Assembly (NCBI RefSeq): GCF_019320115.1
Contig: NC_089583.1
Coordinates: 81,113,928 to 81,177,927 of the forward strand
Direction of reading: 5' to 3'
Source: Miscanthus floridulus
Taxonomy: Eukaryota > Streptophyta > Magnoliopsida > Poales > Poaceae
DNA length: 64,000 nucleotides
Within the stretch, counting starts at the first letter, position 1. Each line of letters starts with the position of its first letter. A model generated the notes under the pieces. The model made no database searches. It was not told the origin of the DNA and was given only the letters and a program-made list of their open reading frames with translations. Position numbers and translations under genes: made by a program. This document shows, in pieces, positions 1 to 10,778 of the stretch.

Positions 1-592
1 AGAGGTACAAAAGAGAGGGGTACAAAGATTATACCAAACCATGCTCTTGACAAGATCAGGAATCCAAGCGAAGCCTGCTTGCCTCCCTCTAGACCTAGCC
101 TAACTAGCTATGCTCTAGAATATGATGGAGCTCTAAGGATGATTAGGGTTGTTGTCTTCTCAAATGACTTGATGACTAGAGTTATGCCTAAGGGGTGGCA
201 GGGGCTGGTATATATAGGCCGGAGCATCCAATGTGAGCCCTTGGATCAAACTAACTTAAAGGATAGTGTAGATGAAACCTAGGAGACGGTGGAGAACCGA
301 CATTTGAAGGAGGGGCTGACATGTGGGGCCAGGGGGCTAGGCGGCCTACAGGTGGGGCCGGCCGGAGTCCTCTCGAGTCTTCTGGTGTCCATTTCACTAT
401 GGATAAGCGAAATTAAATCTAACATGTAGGTCCACCTTGATGGTTTTCTGGATAAACCCTGTAGAAAATACAGATTCACCAAAACTTGTGAAATTTGTTA
501 GTTTAAACACCTAGACCTTCGTTGGTGATTATATTTATGCCCTTATCCATGTTATATTGATGGTTTATAATGGCTATTAACTACCATCAACA
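1..592. repeat. End of an LTR from an Athila-like element, truncated by the window edge
   Basis: This stretch has no supported gene. It ends in CCATCAACA at 584-592. From 595 onward the sequence matches the terminal part of the Sirevirus 3' LTR at about 54329-54535. So another element's end is joined here to the Sirevirus 5' LTR. The last 130 bases (an 'aaaacttgtga' block, then a T-rich stretch, then CCATCAACA) are laid out like the end of the Athila-type LTR at 29030-29137, which ends CCAACA. A TATATATA motif lies at about 209-216. Bases 593-597 (CTCAC) may be the target-site duplication. The short open frames at 79-282 and 279-482 look like chance. Confidence 0.45.
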
Positions 593-594
593 CT

Positions 595-799
595 CACTAG
601 TGTAGCCAGTAGTGACATAGCCATTGATTGATACATAGAGATCATAGCAACTAGAATTGTAAATAGGTGGCTTGCAACCCTTGTAGTGCTAGCTGCAACA
701 TTTGCTTCAACATTTAATTGTCTAACCACTTGTCTTAGTGTTGTTGTAGAAATAAATTATAGGCTATTCACCCTCCCTCTAGCCATTTAGGACCTTTTA
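595..799 (+). repeat. 3' end of the Sirevirus 5' LTR (truncated)
   Basis: These 205 bases match the terminal part of the 3' LTR at about 54329-54535, including the 'catagccattgattgataca' block and the end block ctagcca(t/g)ttaggacctt. The rest of this LTR was separated by the insertion that ends at 592. The last bases read CCTTTTA where the 3' LTR reads CCTTTCA. Confidence 0.88.
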
Positions 800-801
800 A
801 G

Positions 802-813
802 TGGTATCTGAGC
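802..813 (+). promoter_or_regulatory. Primer-binding site of the Sirevirus (tRNA-Met type)
   Basis: TGGTATCTGAGC lies three bases after the LTR end. It differs by one base from TGGTATCAGAGC, the complement of the initiator tRNA-Met 3' end used by most plant Copia elements. Confidence 0.85.
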
Positions 814-856
814 TATGGTCACCATGATTTGAGGCTTAACAACCTTCGGTGTCAAA

Positions 857-1596
857 ATGGCTTAAATCAATAACACCAAGAAGCCACCCCAATTTGATGG
901 CACAAATTATCCATATTGGAAGGCAAAGATGACCACCTATATCAAGTCAACCAATAGAAAGATTTGGAAGGTGGTGGAGACCAAGATTGAGATTACTAAT
1001 CTGGAGAATCCCACCGCGTCTGATGAAGTGTTACTACAAAACAATGGCATTGCTCCTAGTGCCATTCATGATGCTATGGATGAGAGAGTGTTTGAGCAAA
1101 TCAAGAACATAGAGAATGCTCATGAAGCTTGGAAGAAATTGGAAGAATTATATGAAGGCACACAAGCGGTGAACTGGTGCAAAGGCATACATCCTCAAGG
1201 AGAAGTTTGCGAGCTTCAAGATGAAAGAAGATGAGAATGTGCCAGAGATGTTCCAGCGACTTCAAGTGCTTGTCAATGATCTCAAAGCACTTGGTGAGGT
1301 GGTGAAGGACAAGGACTTCTCTCACAAGTTCTAGTGAGAAGTGGTTTGGACACCATGACACCAAACCAAGTGTTGGGAGATGTGCTAATCGATGACACAT
1401 ATAGAGATGATGATGAGAAAGAAGAGAAGGATGAGAAGAAGAAGAGTGTGCCATTCAAGGCCACATCATCATCCAAGGGCAAAGGAAAGCAAGACACATC
1501 AAGTGAAGATGAAGTCTCAAGCTTTGATGAAGACAATGATGAAAAGATGGCTCTCTTCATGAAGAGATTTGGCAAATTCATGATGAAGAAGGGCTA
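857..1596 (+). pseudogene. Sirevirus gag, N-terminal part
   Basis: The ATG at 857 starts a Copia gag: residues of the type 'PPQFDGTNYPYWKAKM' mark the N-terminal domain of UBN2/DUF4219 gag proteins, which form the virus-like particle. It is broken. The third codon is a stop (TAA at 863-865), and the frame shifts near 1170-1300, after which gag-like sequence continues in the frame of 1334-1591. That part is acidic and lysine-rich. The frame is cut at 1596 by the Tat-like element and resumes at 20325. GGCTA at 1592-1596 is the left copy of that insertion's target duplication. Confidence 0.85.
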
Positions 1597-3396
1597 TGTT
1601 TACACCAAAATTTGGAAGAAGAGTCATAAGAAACTCGAAACCCCCAAGATCATGTCAGCAGGGAATCAATTGCGTGCAGATCGGAATTAGCTTATTCGAA
1701 TGCAGCACTGGAATAGGCTTTCTTTAGGCAGCGCTGGCAGATAATGACAAAGGCTACGATCGGTGCTAGGACAAGACATGATGGACTCTACAAAAGGGGA
1801 AAGATTAGAGTTCAAGTTATCTTAAATTAGGAATGTTTTCTCTTAGGGCCAAAGATTGTGATGAGTCATGCTTAGATAGGAGTCATGCGTAGGTCTCGGG
1901 TATAAATATCAAACCTCAGCTATTGTAAAGGACACACAATCAATCAAATACCAGTTATTTACTTTTTTGGCTCCAGCCACCCCTTAGGAGTAGGAGTAGA
2001 GTAGATCTCGGTGAGTTCTTCAGCAAGTACGGCTACATCGATCCGATCAACCTTCACTACTTGTCTATAAGTACCGTCATGGCATATACCTTTGTTCATA
2101 CGGCTGCATCAATCCAGTCGACCTCCACTATGACTCTGGTATGAGTTAGTTATCGACTCTTATCTAGTTCAAGTACGGTTGCATCGATCTGATCGACCTC
2201 CACTGCTCAAACTAGATTAAGGTCAAGTTATTGGCTCTATCTAAGGGTGGTGTTCCTTCGAATAGATTCATTAAGTTACCAATATTCCTTGTTACTTCCA
2301 TTATTTATTTAAATACAGCAATATCACTTTACCCGATTGGGATTGATCTAGATCGGCCTTATATCTTTTTTAACCCATCGTTTGTTAATCTAAACTGATC
2401 TGATCTACACTTTAAACAATGAGTTATGTTTTATCGACTATTTTACATCAATCTTGATCATGTATAGCGTGCGGTTAAGGCATGTCTGATTTTGAGTAGA
2501 TCTATTGGCTAGCGAAAACTATTTCATGGCCCATTATCACGGCCTGTGTGATTCTGCCTCACACCCCACTATTAGCACCGTGGAGTGGGGATCATTATTT
2601 GGTAGATCTGTTCCTAAGAGGGTATGACCTTAACTATGCGCTATGCCTGAATCGGCTGTTTTAGCCGATATCGAGCGCTTTCACAGACAGTTCACATCAC
2701 GAGATCGTTGAAGTAGCGATAGGTTGAAATATGTGTTAGCCCCATGATCTTATTATTGTATTATGGCCTACATGATTCTGCCTCATGCCCCACTAATATT
2801 AGTAATAAGTTAGGGTCGTCAAGTCTATTGTTGTTTTTACGGCCTTGTATGATTCTGCCTCATGCCCCACTAGTCATAACGATAGATGAGATCTAATATG
2901 TTCATTAGATTTATCTCTATTAAATGGTTGAATGATGATGAACTATCTCTTTCGTAAAAAGGGGTTCGGTTACTTGCAGTCATTGGCTTAGCATGAATTA
3001 ATTACGGTTGATATCCTTTTGCTAGTGACTAATATTTGTCTAAACAATGATATTCATCCTGAACGATAATCGATTCTTCTTATATAACCCCATGAGCTTT
3101 AACTGATTTATTCTTATGAATATGCTGGAATCGACTATTTAGTCAATCTCCTTTCATATCGGCTCTTAGAGCCGCACATTCAGGACTGTCTGGCAACACC
3201 AATACATTTCACCCTTAATTACTGATAAACTTTCTCTCCTTGTCAATTGTAGGGTCAAATTGACTGGCACATCTTGGGAGGAGCACGTAGGATCGACCAC
3301 CCCTGCGCTAAAGCTAGGTGGATCTCTAGCTCCATCGAGCGGACCCTTCTGGCTTGCTCATGTGTCCTCGGCACAAGACAAAATTCTATGTCAACA
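1597..3396 (+). repeat. 5' LTR of the Tat-like element
   Basis: The 1,800-bp LTR begins TGTTTACACC and ends TGTCAACA. It aligns along its whole length with the second LTR. It contains two internal short-repeat families: three copies of a ~34-bp 'acggctgcatcgatc...' unit (about 2027-2060, 2098-2131, 2173-2206) and three of a ~38-bp unit with a 'gattctgcctca(c/t)(a/g)ccccact' core (2538-2575, 2762-2802, 2838-2876). No gene is seen in it. Confidence 0.9.
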
Positions 3397-3435
3397 CACG
3401 TTTCTGGCACGCTTGGTGGGACCACCACAATCATC

Positions 3436-5840
3436 ATGGCAGTTCACAACAACAAAGACATCCTTATGATACATTACGAAGATCTACCTAACGGAGATAA
3501 AGGTGTCATCAGCAAAGCTACAGAAGAGTTTTAGAACAAGTGTTTGTTGTCCTACACCAAAACATGTGACAACACAATTGTTCAGAAATTTCCACTACCA
3601 AGAGTTCTATTACATGGGCAGACAGATACAACTGAAGCTGAAGATAGGCATTTCTTTATGGAAGTTGTAGACAAATCTATTTGTGATGCCATATCAAGCC
3701 AGGACGAAGCTTTCTTGGATATATTCCACAACGCCATGAGAGAGGCGATTCATGGGTTTCCAGTTGGTCAAGGTGGGCTGGCTTATTACAACATTCTAGA
3801 TCCGTCGACCTAAGGGACTAATCAAGTCGGTACCAGCCATCAAGGAGCTACACTAGCTGGTAATGGTGATGTCAGGCAGTTCAGGGTTCATCTAAACAAG
3901 CTCAAGGTACTACTATGAATCAGATACAGTATAACCCTAGACCATTAGTATAGCATGTGCAACAGCCAGCGGGGTAAGGTCAGAACCAGGTGATCAATTT
4001 TGGCACAACAGGCCACATACCATCGTCGGCTCAAAAAATAGCACCCTCAATTCAAAGGATTCATAGAGATATAGATCCTTATGTCTATAATTAGAGACTT
4101 CAAGCAGCAAGCCAGCAAAGGACCCAGCAGATAGAGGTTCCACAAGGATATCACTATGGATTAGACTATAACACCCTGCATATGATTCCAAATCTAGGGT
4201 ATCAAGGCACATGGGATTTCAATCCATAGATGGGTTAGCAGGTGTAGAGAAATCCAAATTCAAATGCTAATGAGTTGCTGCTGAAGGTGACCAAGATGAT
4301 GAAGAATCAGTTCGGTCTGAAGCCAAAAGGGTTGACCTTCTTGTATAAATGCCCATATTCATAATGGTATGATTTGGTCGCTCTTCCCACAAATTACAAG
4401 CTCCCAGAGTTCGCTAAGTTCACTGGCCAAGATAGTACGAGCACGATAGAACATGTCAGTCGGTATCTTACACAATTGGGCAAAGCATCAGTTGAGGACG
4501 CCCATCGAGTTCGTTTCTTCTTCTTGTCCTAGTCAGGGCTAGCCTTCACTTGGTTTTTATCACTACTAGTCAATTCCATTGTCAATTGGGCTGACCTAGA
4601 GAAGAAGTTTCATACATATTTTTACACTAGGACTAGAGAAAAGAAGATTACTGAGTTGACAACTATAAGGTAGAAGACTAATGAATCGAGCACCGAGTTC
4701 CTTTAGAGGTTCTGAGAGACTAGGAACTTGTGCTTTTCATTAAACTTGGTTGATGATCAACTAGCTGCTTTAGCTGTTCAAGGAATGTTGCCAATGTAGA
4801 AAGAAAAGTTGCTGGGACAAGAATTTAACAACTTGGGTCAATTGGCTCAACGAGTGGTAGCACTCAATAGCCAATTCTAGAGTATGCACAGAGATACCCG
4901 ATTCTAGAAGAGTACCACAGTGGCCAAAGCTTATAATACATGCTCAGTTGATGATGGCTATGAAGATGAAGAAGAAGAGGTTGCTATGGCTGAATGGAAT
5001 TGGGGAAAGAAAACAGTAATGGTGCCAAATCCTTGGGAAGAGGAGTTGAGGAGAGCTATGACTTTGATGTCAATAAATCAAGCAAGCTCTTCGATTTTGT
5101 TGCTTGAGAAGGGACAGATCAAGTTGCCCGATGGTCATGTTATGTTGCCCCCTGATCAGTTGAAGAATAAGAAGTTCTATAAGTTCCATAACGCTACTTC
5201 TCATTCCACTAATGAATACAGAATCTTCCGGTAGCATATACAGAGGGCTATTCAGCAAGGAAAGCTCAAATTTGATACGCCTCGGAAAATGAAAGTTGAT
5301 GATAATCCTTTCCCAGGAGATCAAAAAATGGTTGATGCTAGGCTGCTCAAAGGAAAGACTAAGGTCCTAACATCAGTCAAATCAAGAGAAGCTAGAGCAG
5401 TCGATCCCAAGATGCAAATATCGGATGATGAATACAGGGAAATTAAGAGACGTCACGATGAACAAAAGAGCTAATATGAGCAGGGAGGAATGTCAAAAGC
5501 AGGGATGACAAAGCTGCAAGTTACATCTTGGATTTTGTTGAATAAGTGGCAGCGGCAGAAGGAAAAGGATTATCAGTGTTGGTTAAAGGATCAAGAATAC
5601 CAACGTTAACTGGAAAAAGAAAGATACGAAAGGAAGCAAACCGAATCACATTGGAATTGTCCTTTCTTTAGACATTGCTAGAATAAAGGTTTGAAGTTGC
5701 CTACCAGACATGACTATCTAGAATGCAGCAATCAATATTGAGAGTTTAGGCAATCTCAAACCAACCATCATTCTATCCATACTCAAGATGCATATCATCA
5801 TAATAACATGGATCAGCGCTTAAAAATGGAAGTATTCATA
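3436..5840 (+). pseudogene. Gag of the Tat-like Gypsy element
   Basis: An ATG at 3436 starts a frame that runs, with an in-frame stop near 3534, to 3813 and then on in degenerate form. The middle (4380-4800) reads as a Gypsy gag core. At 4920-5234 there is a conserved acidic segment followed by a 'KLPDGHVMLPPDQLKNKKFYKFHN' type region known from grass Tat-lineage polyproteins; near 5650-5740 lies a cysteine/histidine-rich motif that probably is the zinc finger. Many stops and frame changes make it non-functional. The protein would form the particle that packages the element RNA. The sequence just after the LTR (3397-3416, with 'tctggcacgcttggtgggac' at 3403-3422) is a family signature; I do not assign a primer tRNA. 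Confidence 0.75.
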
Positions 5841-5856
5841 ATCGGCTAGGGAAAAA

Positions 5857-6528
5857 GTGTTGTTGACCAGGACTGGGCTAATTATGAAGAGGAAGGCAAC
5901 GAAAGAAAATATGTTTAGAAGGAAGGCCAATGGTGTCCTAGGAGGTTTAACAAGAAGCCAGAAGAGAAGGGTGCAACGACTAAGGAATAAAGAGATGGAA
6001 CAGGCTCAGGCATCCGATAAACCTCAAGTATGGCGTACTAAGCAAACAGCCGATAGAAAGCAACCATTGGCTAATATCCAAATGGCTTTTCTATTGCCAT
6101 CAGAGTTCAGAGCTCCGGTAGACCAAGAAGTTTATTTGGATTTTGATGAATCAGAATATGAGGAGATAGTTACCAAGTTAACGGTTGTACAGCAAGCAAT
6201 ATTTAACAAACCAGTCAAACATCGGCACTTAAAAGCTTTATATATGAAAGGTCTTGTTGATGAAAAGCCAATGAACAAGATGTTAGTGGACGGAGGTGCT
6301 TTTGTCAATCTTATGTCTTACACCACTTTTTATAAACTTGGCAAAGGACCAGGAGATCTGATGGAGACTGACATGATGCTTAAAGATTTTGGAGGTAATG
6401 CATCTAAGTCCCGAGGGGCAATAAATGTCAAACTAACAATCGGGTGTAAGACTCTACTCACCACATTCTTCGTCATCGATGGAAAAGGGTCTACAGTTTG
6501 CTCCTTGGCCATGATTGGATTCATGTGA
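5857..6528 (+). pseudogene. Aspartic protease region of the Tat-like element
   Basis: This open frame of about 223 codons carries a basic N-terminal part and, at about 6270-6500, the retropepsin-like segment: the active-site block reads LVDGGAFVNLM, followed by a hydrophobic strand and a 'TTFFVID' block. In this lineage DGG in place of the DTG of classical retropepsins is normal. The enzyme would cleave the gag-pol polyprotein. The frame ends at 6528. No RT domain follows, although RT normally comes next in Gypsy pol. This is the last + strand coding region of the element. Confidence 0.7.
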
Positions 6529-7200
6529 ACTATTGTGTACCATTGGCCATGCATTAGTGTTTGATTCAATAGCATGAGGATGATGTCGAGGTGGTTCACA
6601 CTGATGAATCTGTGAGCATCACAACAGCCGATCCAGTCTTTTGGGAACTAGGAGACTTCGGATGCTTTTCTAGCAAGTTATGGGAAGGAGGCTTCATTAA
6701 GATCAATAATGAAAGCCAACAGCCGATGTAAGCAATCGGCTCTGAGAGTTTGTTTTAGTAGAAAAGTCACGGCTTCATGTCGGCCATTGGAATAAAGGAA
6801 AATAAGCATTAGTTCTGAGTATGGGTTTAGGCCGACGTATGAATGCTAAATGGAATCCTAAGTGTGGATTAGAATCGATAGATTTCTTAAATGAAGTTTT
6901 GTTGCACTTAATGAAATGCTTGCTCCAGGTTGATCAATCATTTAACCTTTGGTATGAAAAGTTCTGCAGTGAAATATTTAAAGGGATGTTATCCTAGCAT
7001 TTTATCAACACTTGATAGCTGATTCGTTTGGCACTAATAGCCAATACCAAAAGGGTATCGTCTCTAGTTCAAAAAATGAAAATCTTCAAAGACAATAAAA
7101 GTCAATACGATATGTATCGCCTATAGAGCAAAAACAGTCATACACAAGGGCATTGCACTAAGACAATCATGGAAAAGCAGAAGATTTCATTTATCAGTTC
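6529..7200 (+). other. Non-coding spacer where RT and integrase would normally lie
   Basis: No long frame or RT, RNase H or integrase motif is visible on either strand. The stretch contains short repeats of 'atcggct' and 'gccgat' type words. From about 6950 it starts the first of two related segments (see the antisense gene copies). Confidence 0.55.
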
Positions 7201-7214
7201 ACCCTAAATACAAC

Positions 7215-8060
7215 CTAATCAAGGACCTTGTTCACCACATCTTGGGCGGATGTGATGCCTACTATGGCCTCCGCTGCCATAACAAATTCTTTGAGCAGGT
7301 CCTCATGTTCCTTAGGGCCATCGCCCATTGGAAAATCAGTCTCCATGGCATGGAGCTCGTACCCAGTTTGGACTTGTGCCATGGTTAGTGCCACCGCCGC
7401 ACCGTGACAAACGCCGTGGAGGGCAATCTCCTGAACGCAGGCTGGGATGCCTTGGAGATGACCGGCGATGGGGGAACCCCAAGCATTGATGGCATCCACG
7501 GCCGCATTTGCCGCTAGTTGGAGAGACTCCAACTGCACCGTTAAGGCTAACAATCACAGGGACAAAAAGACTATTAAGATAAAGATAATGGAAATTGGAA
7601 TGAGGTGTTCCTAGAATTCATCTTACCCACCACCATGGCATCAGACTCGGCCAGCCATGCTCGGACGGCGCTGACCTCCTCCTCAACCACGTGAAGGGCA
7701 GCCTGAGAGACCCCGAGGTGAATCTCAAGTTGGTCATTCTCCCAAGTCACCTCGGAATAACAATTATGAGCCATCCTCCACTCATGAAGGTAGCGCCGGG
7801 TGTCGTCACCATTGTAGGAGTTGGAAGAATCCAACGACAAGGTTGGCATAGAAGATGCAGCGTTAGAGGGCCCTCTGGCTCTGGGAGAGGACGAAGACTG
7901 CCATTCACAACAAACCTATAGGCGAGTCAGAACAGTTCGTCATCATAAACAGGCGATGTCAATCTCACCTCATGCGCCGAAGATGTTGGTTCATTGGCAT
8001 GTTCTCCTCTAGGATCTCCTCCATCGCGCGCTTGCCTGGATTGTCCTCGCCGGCCATGAA
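7215..8060 (-). pseudogene. Antisense ORF of the Tat-like element, copy 1
   Basis: Two exon-like open stretches lie on the minus strand: an upstream part (7849-7628) with a helical, glutamate-rich sequence, and a downstream part (7553-7215) with the block 'EIALHGVCHGAAVALTMAQV'. Between them the sequence 7554-7627 could be an intron. Upstream, minus-strand coding may reach to about 8056, where a short ATG-led frame ends. Function is unknown. Antisense genes between pol and the 3' LTR are known in the Tat lineage (for example gene23 of Grande). A second diverged copy lies 1.8 kb further on, which shows that the unit was duplicated. Confidence 0.55.
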
Positions 8061-8760
8061 AAGTGATTAGATCTATGAAAGGGAGAAAGAAAACTGCTAT
8101 AGGGTTTCAGTAGGCATAGAAGAGCAAAGGAACAATTGCGAGTGGAGATGTGTTCGAGGTTGAAGCCATCGGCTGGTATTTGAAGACATGAAGCAAAGAG
8201 GTGGATGCATCAGGGGGCGCAAAAGGCAACCGCAATTAATGGAAGGCGAAACGCCACTTCACTAATGCTGATGGGAATACGGCATTGGGGAATTGAGGTA
8301 GGAAATCAAAGGGTTCTCTTAATAAAAGTCATGTTTTCAGACTTAATTGTATTAAGATTAGAAGTCTGGGATTGGTTGTATCAAATTGGCTCTTTAGCCG
8401 AAACAAGAAGCGTAATTAAATAACGGAGAGTATGATCGATTCTACACAAGATACGCATTGACATGCAGATTTCAAGTCTGGAACATCATGGATCGCTCTC
8501 AACATTTCTAACTGAATAGCAGCAGCTCCCACGATCTATTGTTTGCCTTCTTTGGCTGATCTAGGGATGCTCTCGAGGATGTACTTATGACAGTCAATGG
8601 CAATAAGACTCCAGAGAAAGCTAAGGATGGATTATCCTTGATGGCCAAGAGCAAGATGGCCGGTATGGTCACCTAATCAGGAGAGACCTTATCGGATCAA
8701 ACATTGTGCGCCTGGTAATATTTACATTTTGGAGACACTGAGAGGAGAAGAGGAATTTGG
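8061..8760. other. Spacer between the two antisense gene copies
   Basis: No supported gene. The + strand frame at 8205-8423 has no recognisable domain. The stretch likely holds the promoter or upstream part of antisense copy 1. The second related unit begins near 8770 with 'ggggaatatttaaaggaata', matching 'tgaaatatttaaagggatg' near 6970. Confidence 0.4.
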
Positions 8761-9065
8761 TAGAGCAATCAAATGGGGAATATTTAAAGGAATATTACCC
8801 TAACATTTGGATTAACACTTGACAACCAATTTTCTCGGCTGTCAGCTCTAATAGTTGATACCAGAAGGGTATCGCTTCTAGTGCGAAGATAAACCCAGAG
8901 GGGTAAAAGCTAGTATGATGTGTATTGCCAGCAGGAGCAAGGCAAACACGGACAAAGTGATGCATGAAGTAAAAGGAAAAATTATTGGAGACAAGGGAAT
9001 TGTTTGTTGATATCACTTATTACAAGCTATAGACCAGAAAACACTTTGTTTACTATATCATCGGC

Positions 9066-9808
9066 CTAGGAGGTCAGGGCTATAGAGTTGGCGGTGTTGA
9101 AGAAATCCTCGATCAGGTGCTCATAATCTCTAGGGTATCCGGTGGCTAGAGCTCCACGGGGAAGAAGCCAAAGATCATGGTTGGAGTGAACTTGCACAGC
9201 AGCCAATGCCATGGCAGCACCATGACGAACGCCATGAAGAGCGACTTCTCTGACATGGTTCAGGATGTCATGCAAGCGAACCACCAGAATGGCACCCCTA
9301 GCATTGACAAATCCCACTGCATGGTCCGTAGCTAAGCGAAGGCTTTACAGCTGAGCCGATAGATCTAAAAGATTTAAGGAAGAGGTGATCAGGATCTTGG
9401 AGGCAAAAGTTAAGAAGAAATAGAAAATTATGGTAAATGTCTCACCAGCGATTCTAGCTTTAGCCTTGGCCAGCCTCTCCTGCACTGGGTTGGCCTCAGG
9501 GGGTGATCGGCCCTGAACTATGGCCAAAGCCGACTCCGCAATAGAGAGGCAGTCGACAAGTTTCTCACTGGTCCGATCAATGAAAGTGATCAGGTCATCG
9601 TTATCTCTTGGCCTCCTCGGATAGTGGGGGAGCTGGCAATGAATTGGTGTTGATAATGACCCCAAAGGCTGAACAGAGTTAGCCCTCTGCTCCAGAATGA
9701 TGGGAGCAGCCCGAGTTGCACCCTCTTGGCAATGAAGGCATTGGTGCGATGATGTAGATCCATTGAGGGCCTCCTCGATAGACCTCTTGTTGTTCTCCAT
9801 AATCTCAA
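9066..9808 (-). pseudogene. Antisense ORF of the Tat-like element, copy 2
   Basis: The minus-strand exons lie at 9800-9450 and about 9330-9066. The downstream part contains 'VREVALHGVRHGAAMALAAVQV', clearly paralogous to copy 1 at the same relative position. The flanking non-coding sequence (about 8770-9000 against 6950-7180) also matches, so the copies arose by tandem duplication of about 1.85 kb. The upstream part has a predicted helical region ('DDLITFIDRTSEKLVDCL'). No known catalytic motif was seen. Another minus frame at 9903-10172 may be 5' of it, but has no clear relation. Confidence 0.55.
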
Positions 9809-10172
9809 ACCTACAGAAAAGCAGGAACTATACTAAGGATGCAGAAGGTTTGAAACGAAGTAGGTTGTTTTTCGATCCCCAGCCATGGCCTGTATATATA
9901 GCCTAGGAAGGCGAGGAGATAGGTTTCACTAGAGGTGTGAAATTGAAATTGGATACAGGAACGGATCGACACTCCGGAAGTTCAGGGGACAGATGATGAA
10001 GAAATAACAGATTTCGACTCATGGGAGAACTTACATTGACCAGAGACCGACTCACCAAGGCTTCTTTGGATCGAAGGGAGTTTGGGTCCCCATAAGGCCG
10101 AAGGTCATCGTGAACCAAGTCACGTCGGCCCGTTGATAAAATTTTGCCAGGAGAAGGGGAAAGGCCGCCCAC

Positions 10173-10738
10173 CTAACATATGCCTAGCTAATTTCTCGGT
10201 GATTGGGAAACTATGGGAAAGAAGCCTGCGGCTTTCCTGGTGGGCATTTGGTAGAACGAACAAGGGAAAGGTGTCCACACATTTTAGCCCTTGCAAACAC
10301 TAGAACAGCTCTGCGAGCATGGTGAGAAGACATAGGTGATATCACAAGGCTTCTTCTAGCCGCAGTAGTCGATCCTCTTGCTCGACAAGGCGCTAGAATG
10401 GGCGACACAATCACCCTATGCACAAGAATTCTTCTAACCGTTCAAGATCTTCATAGCAAAAGGATAGACCATGGAGGGTCTGGCGGAGTCAGAAGCACTC
10501 GAGGGGGCAGATAGAAGAGAAACATGGCTGAATTGTTGAGTTGCTCTCGCCAAGGTCGCATAGACATTTTATAGTTGGCCTAGAAAGATGAATCCAAGTG
10601 CCCACGAAGCAATGATGCTCTCGTAAAAAGTTTTGAAGCATGGGCTCATGAGCTGACATAGGCGACGACAAATGGTAGACCCCAGATCAAGATTCTCTAC
10701 CCATCACTGTAGACCTATCGAGGATATAGATGCGATAA
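10173..10738. other. 3' untranslated part of the Tat-like element
   Basis: No domain is recognisable on either strand. The minus-strand frames at 10211-10423 and 10489-10671 are short and lack family resemblance. The stretch leads into the hairpin and polypurine tract before the second LTR. Confidence 0.4.
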
Positions 10739-10778
10739 TTTTGGGATAAAATTACTTTTATCCCAAAATTGGGGGGCA
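10739..10778 (+). promoter_or_regulatory. Hairpin and polypurine tract before the 3' LTR of the Tat-like element
   Basis: Positions 10739-10751 (TTTTGGGATAAAA) and 10756-10768 form a perfect 13-bp inverted repeat with a 4-base loop. The right arm runs straight into the purine run AAAATTGGGGGGC (10765-10777), which primes plus-strand DNA synthesis. The LTR begins TG at 10779. Confidence 0.75.
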
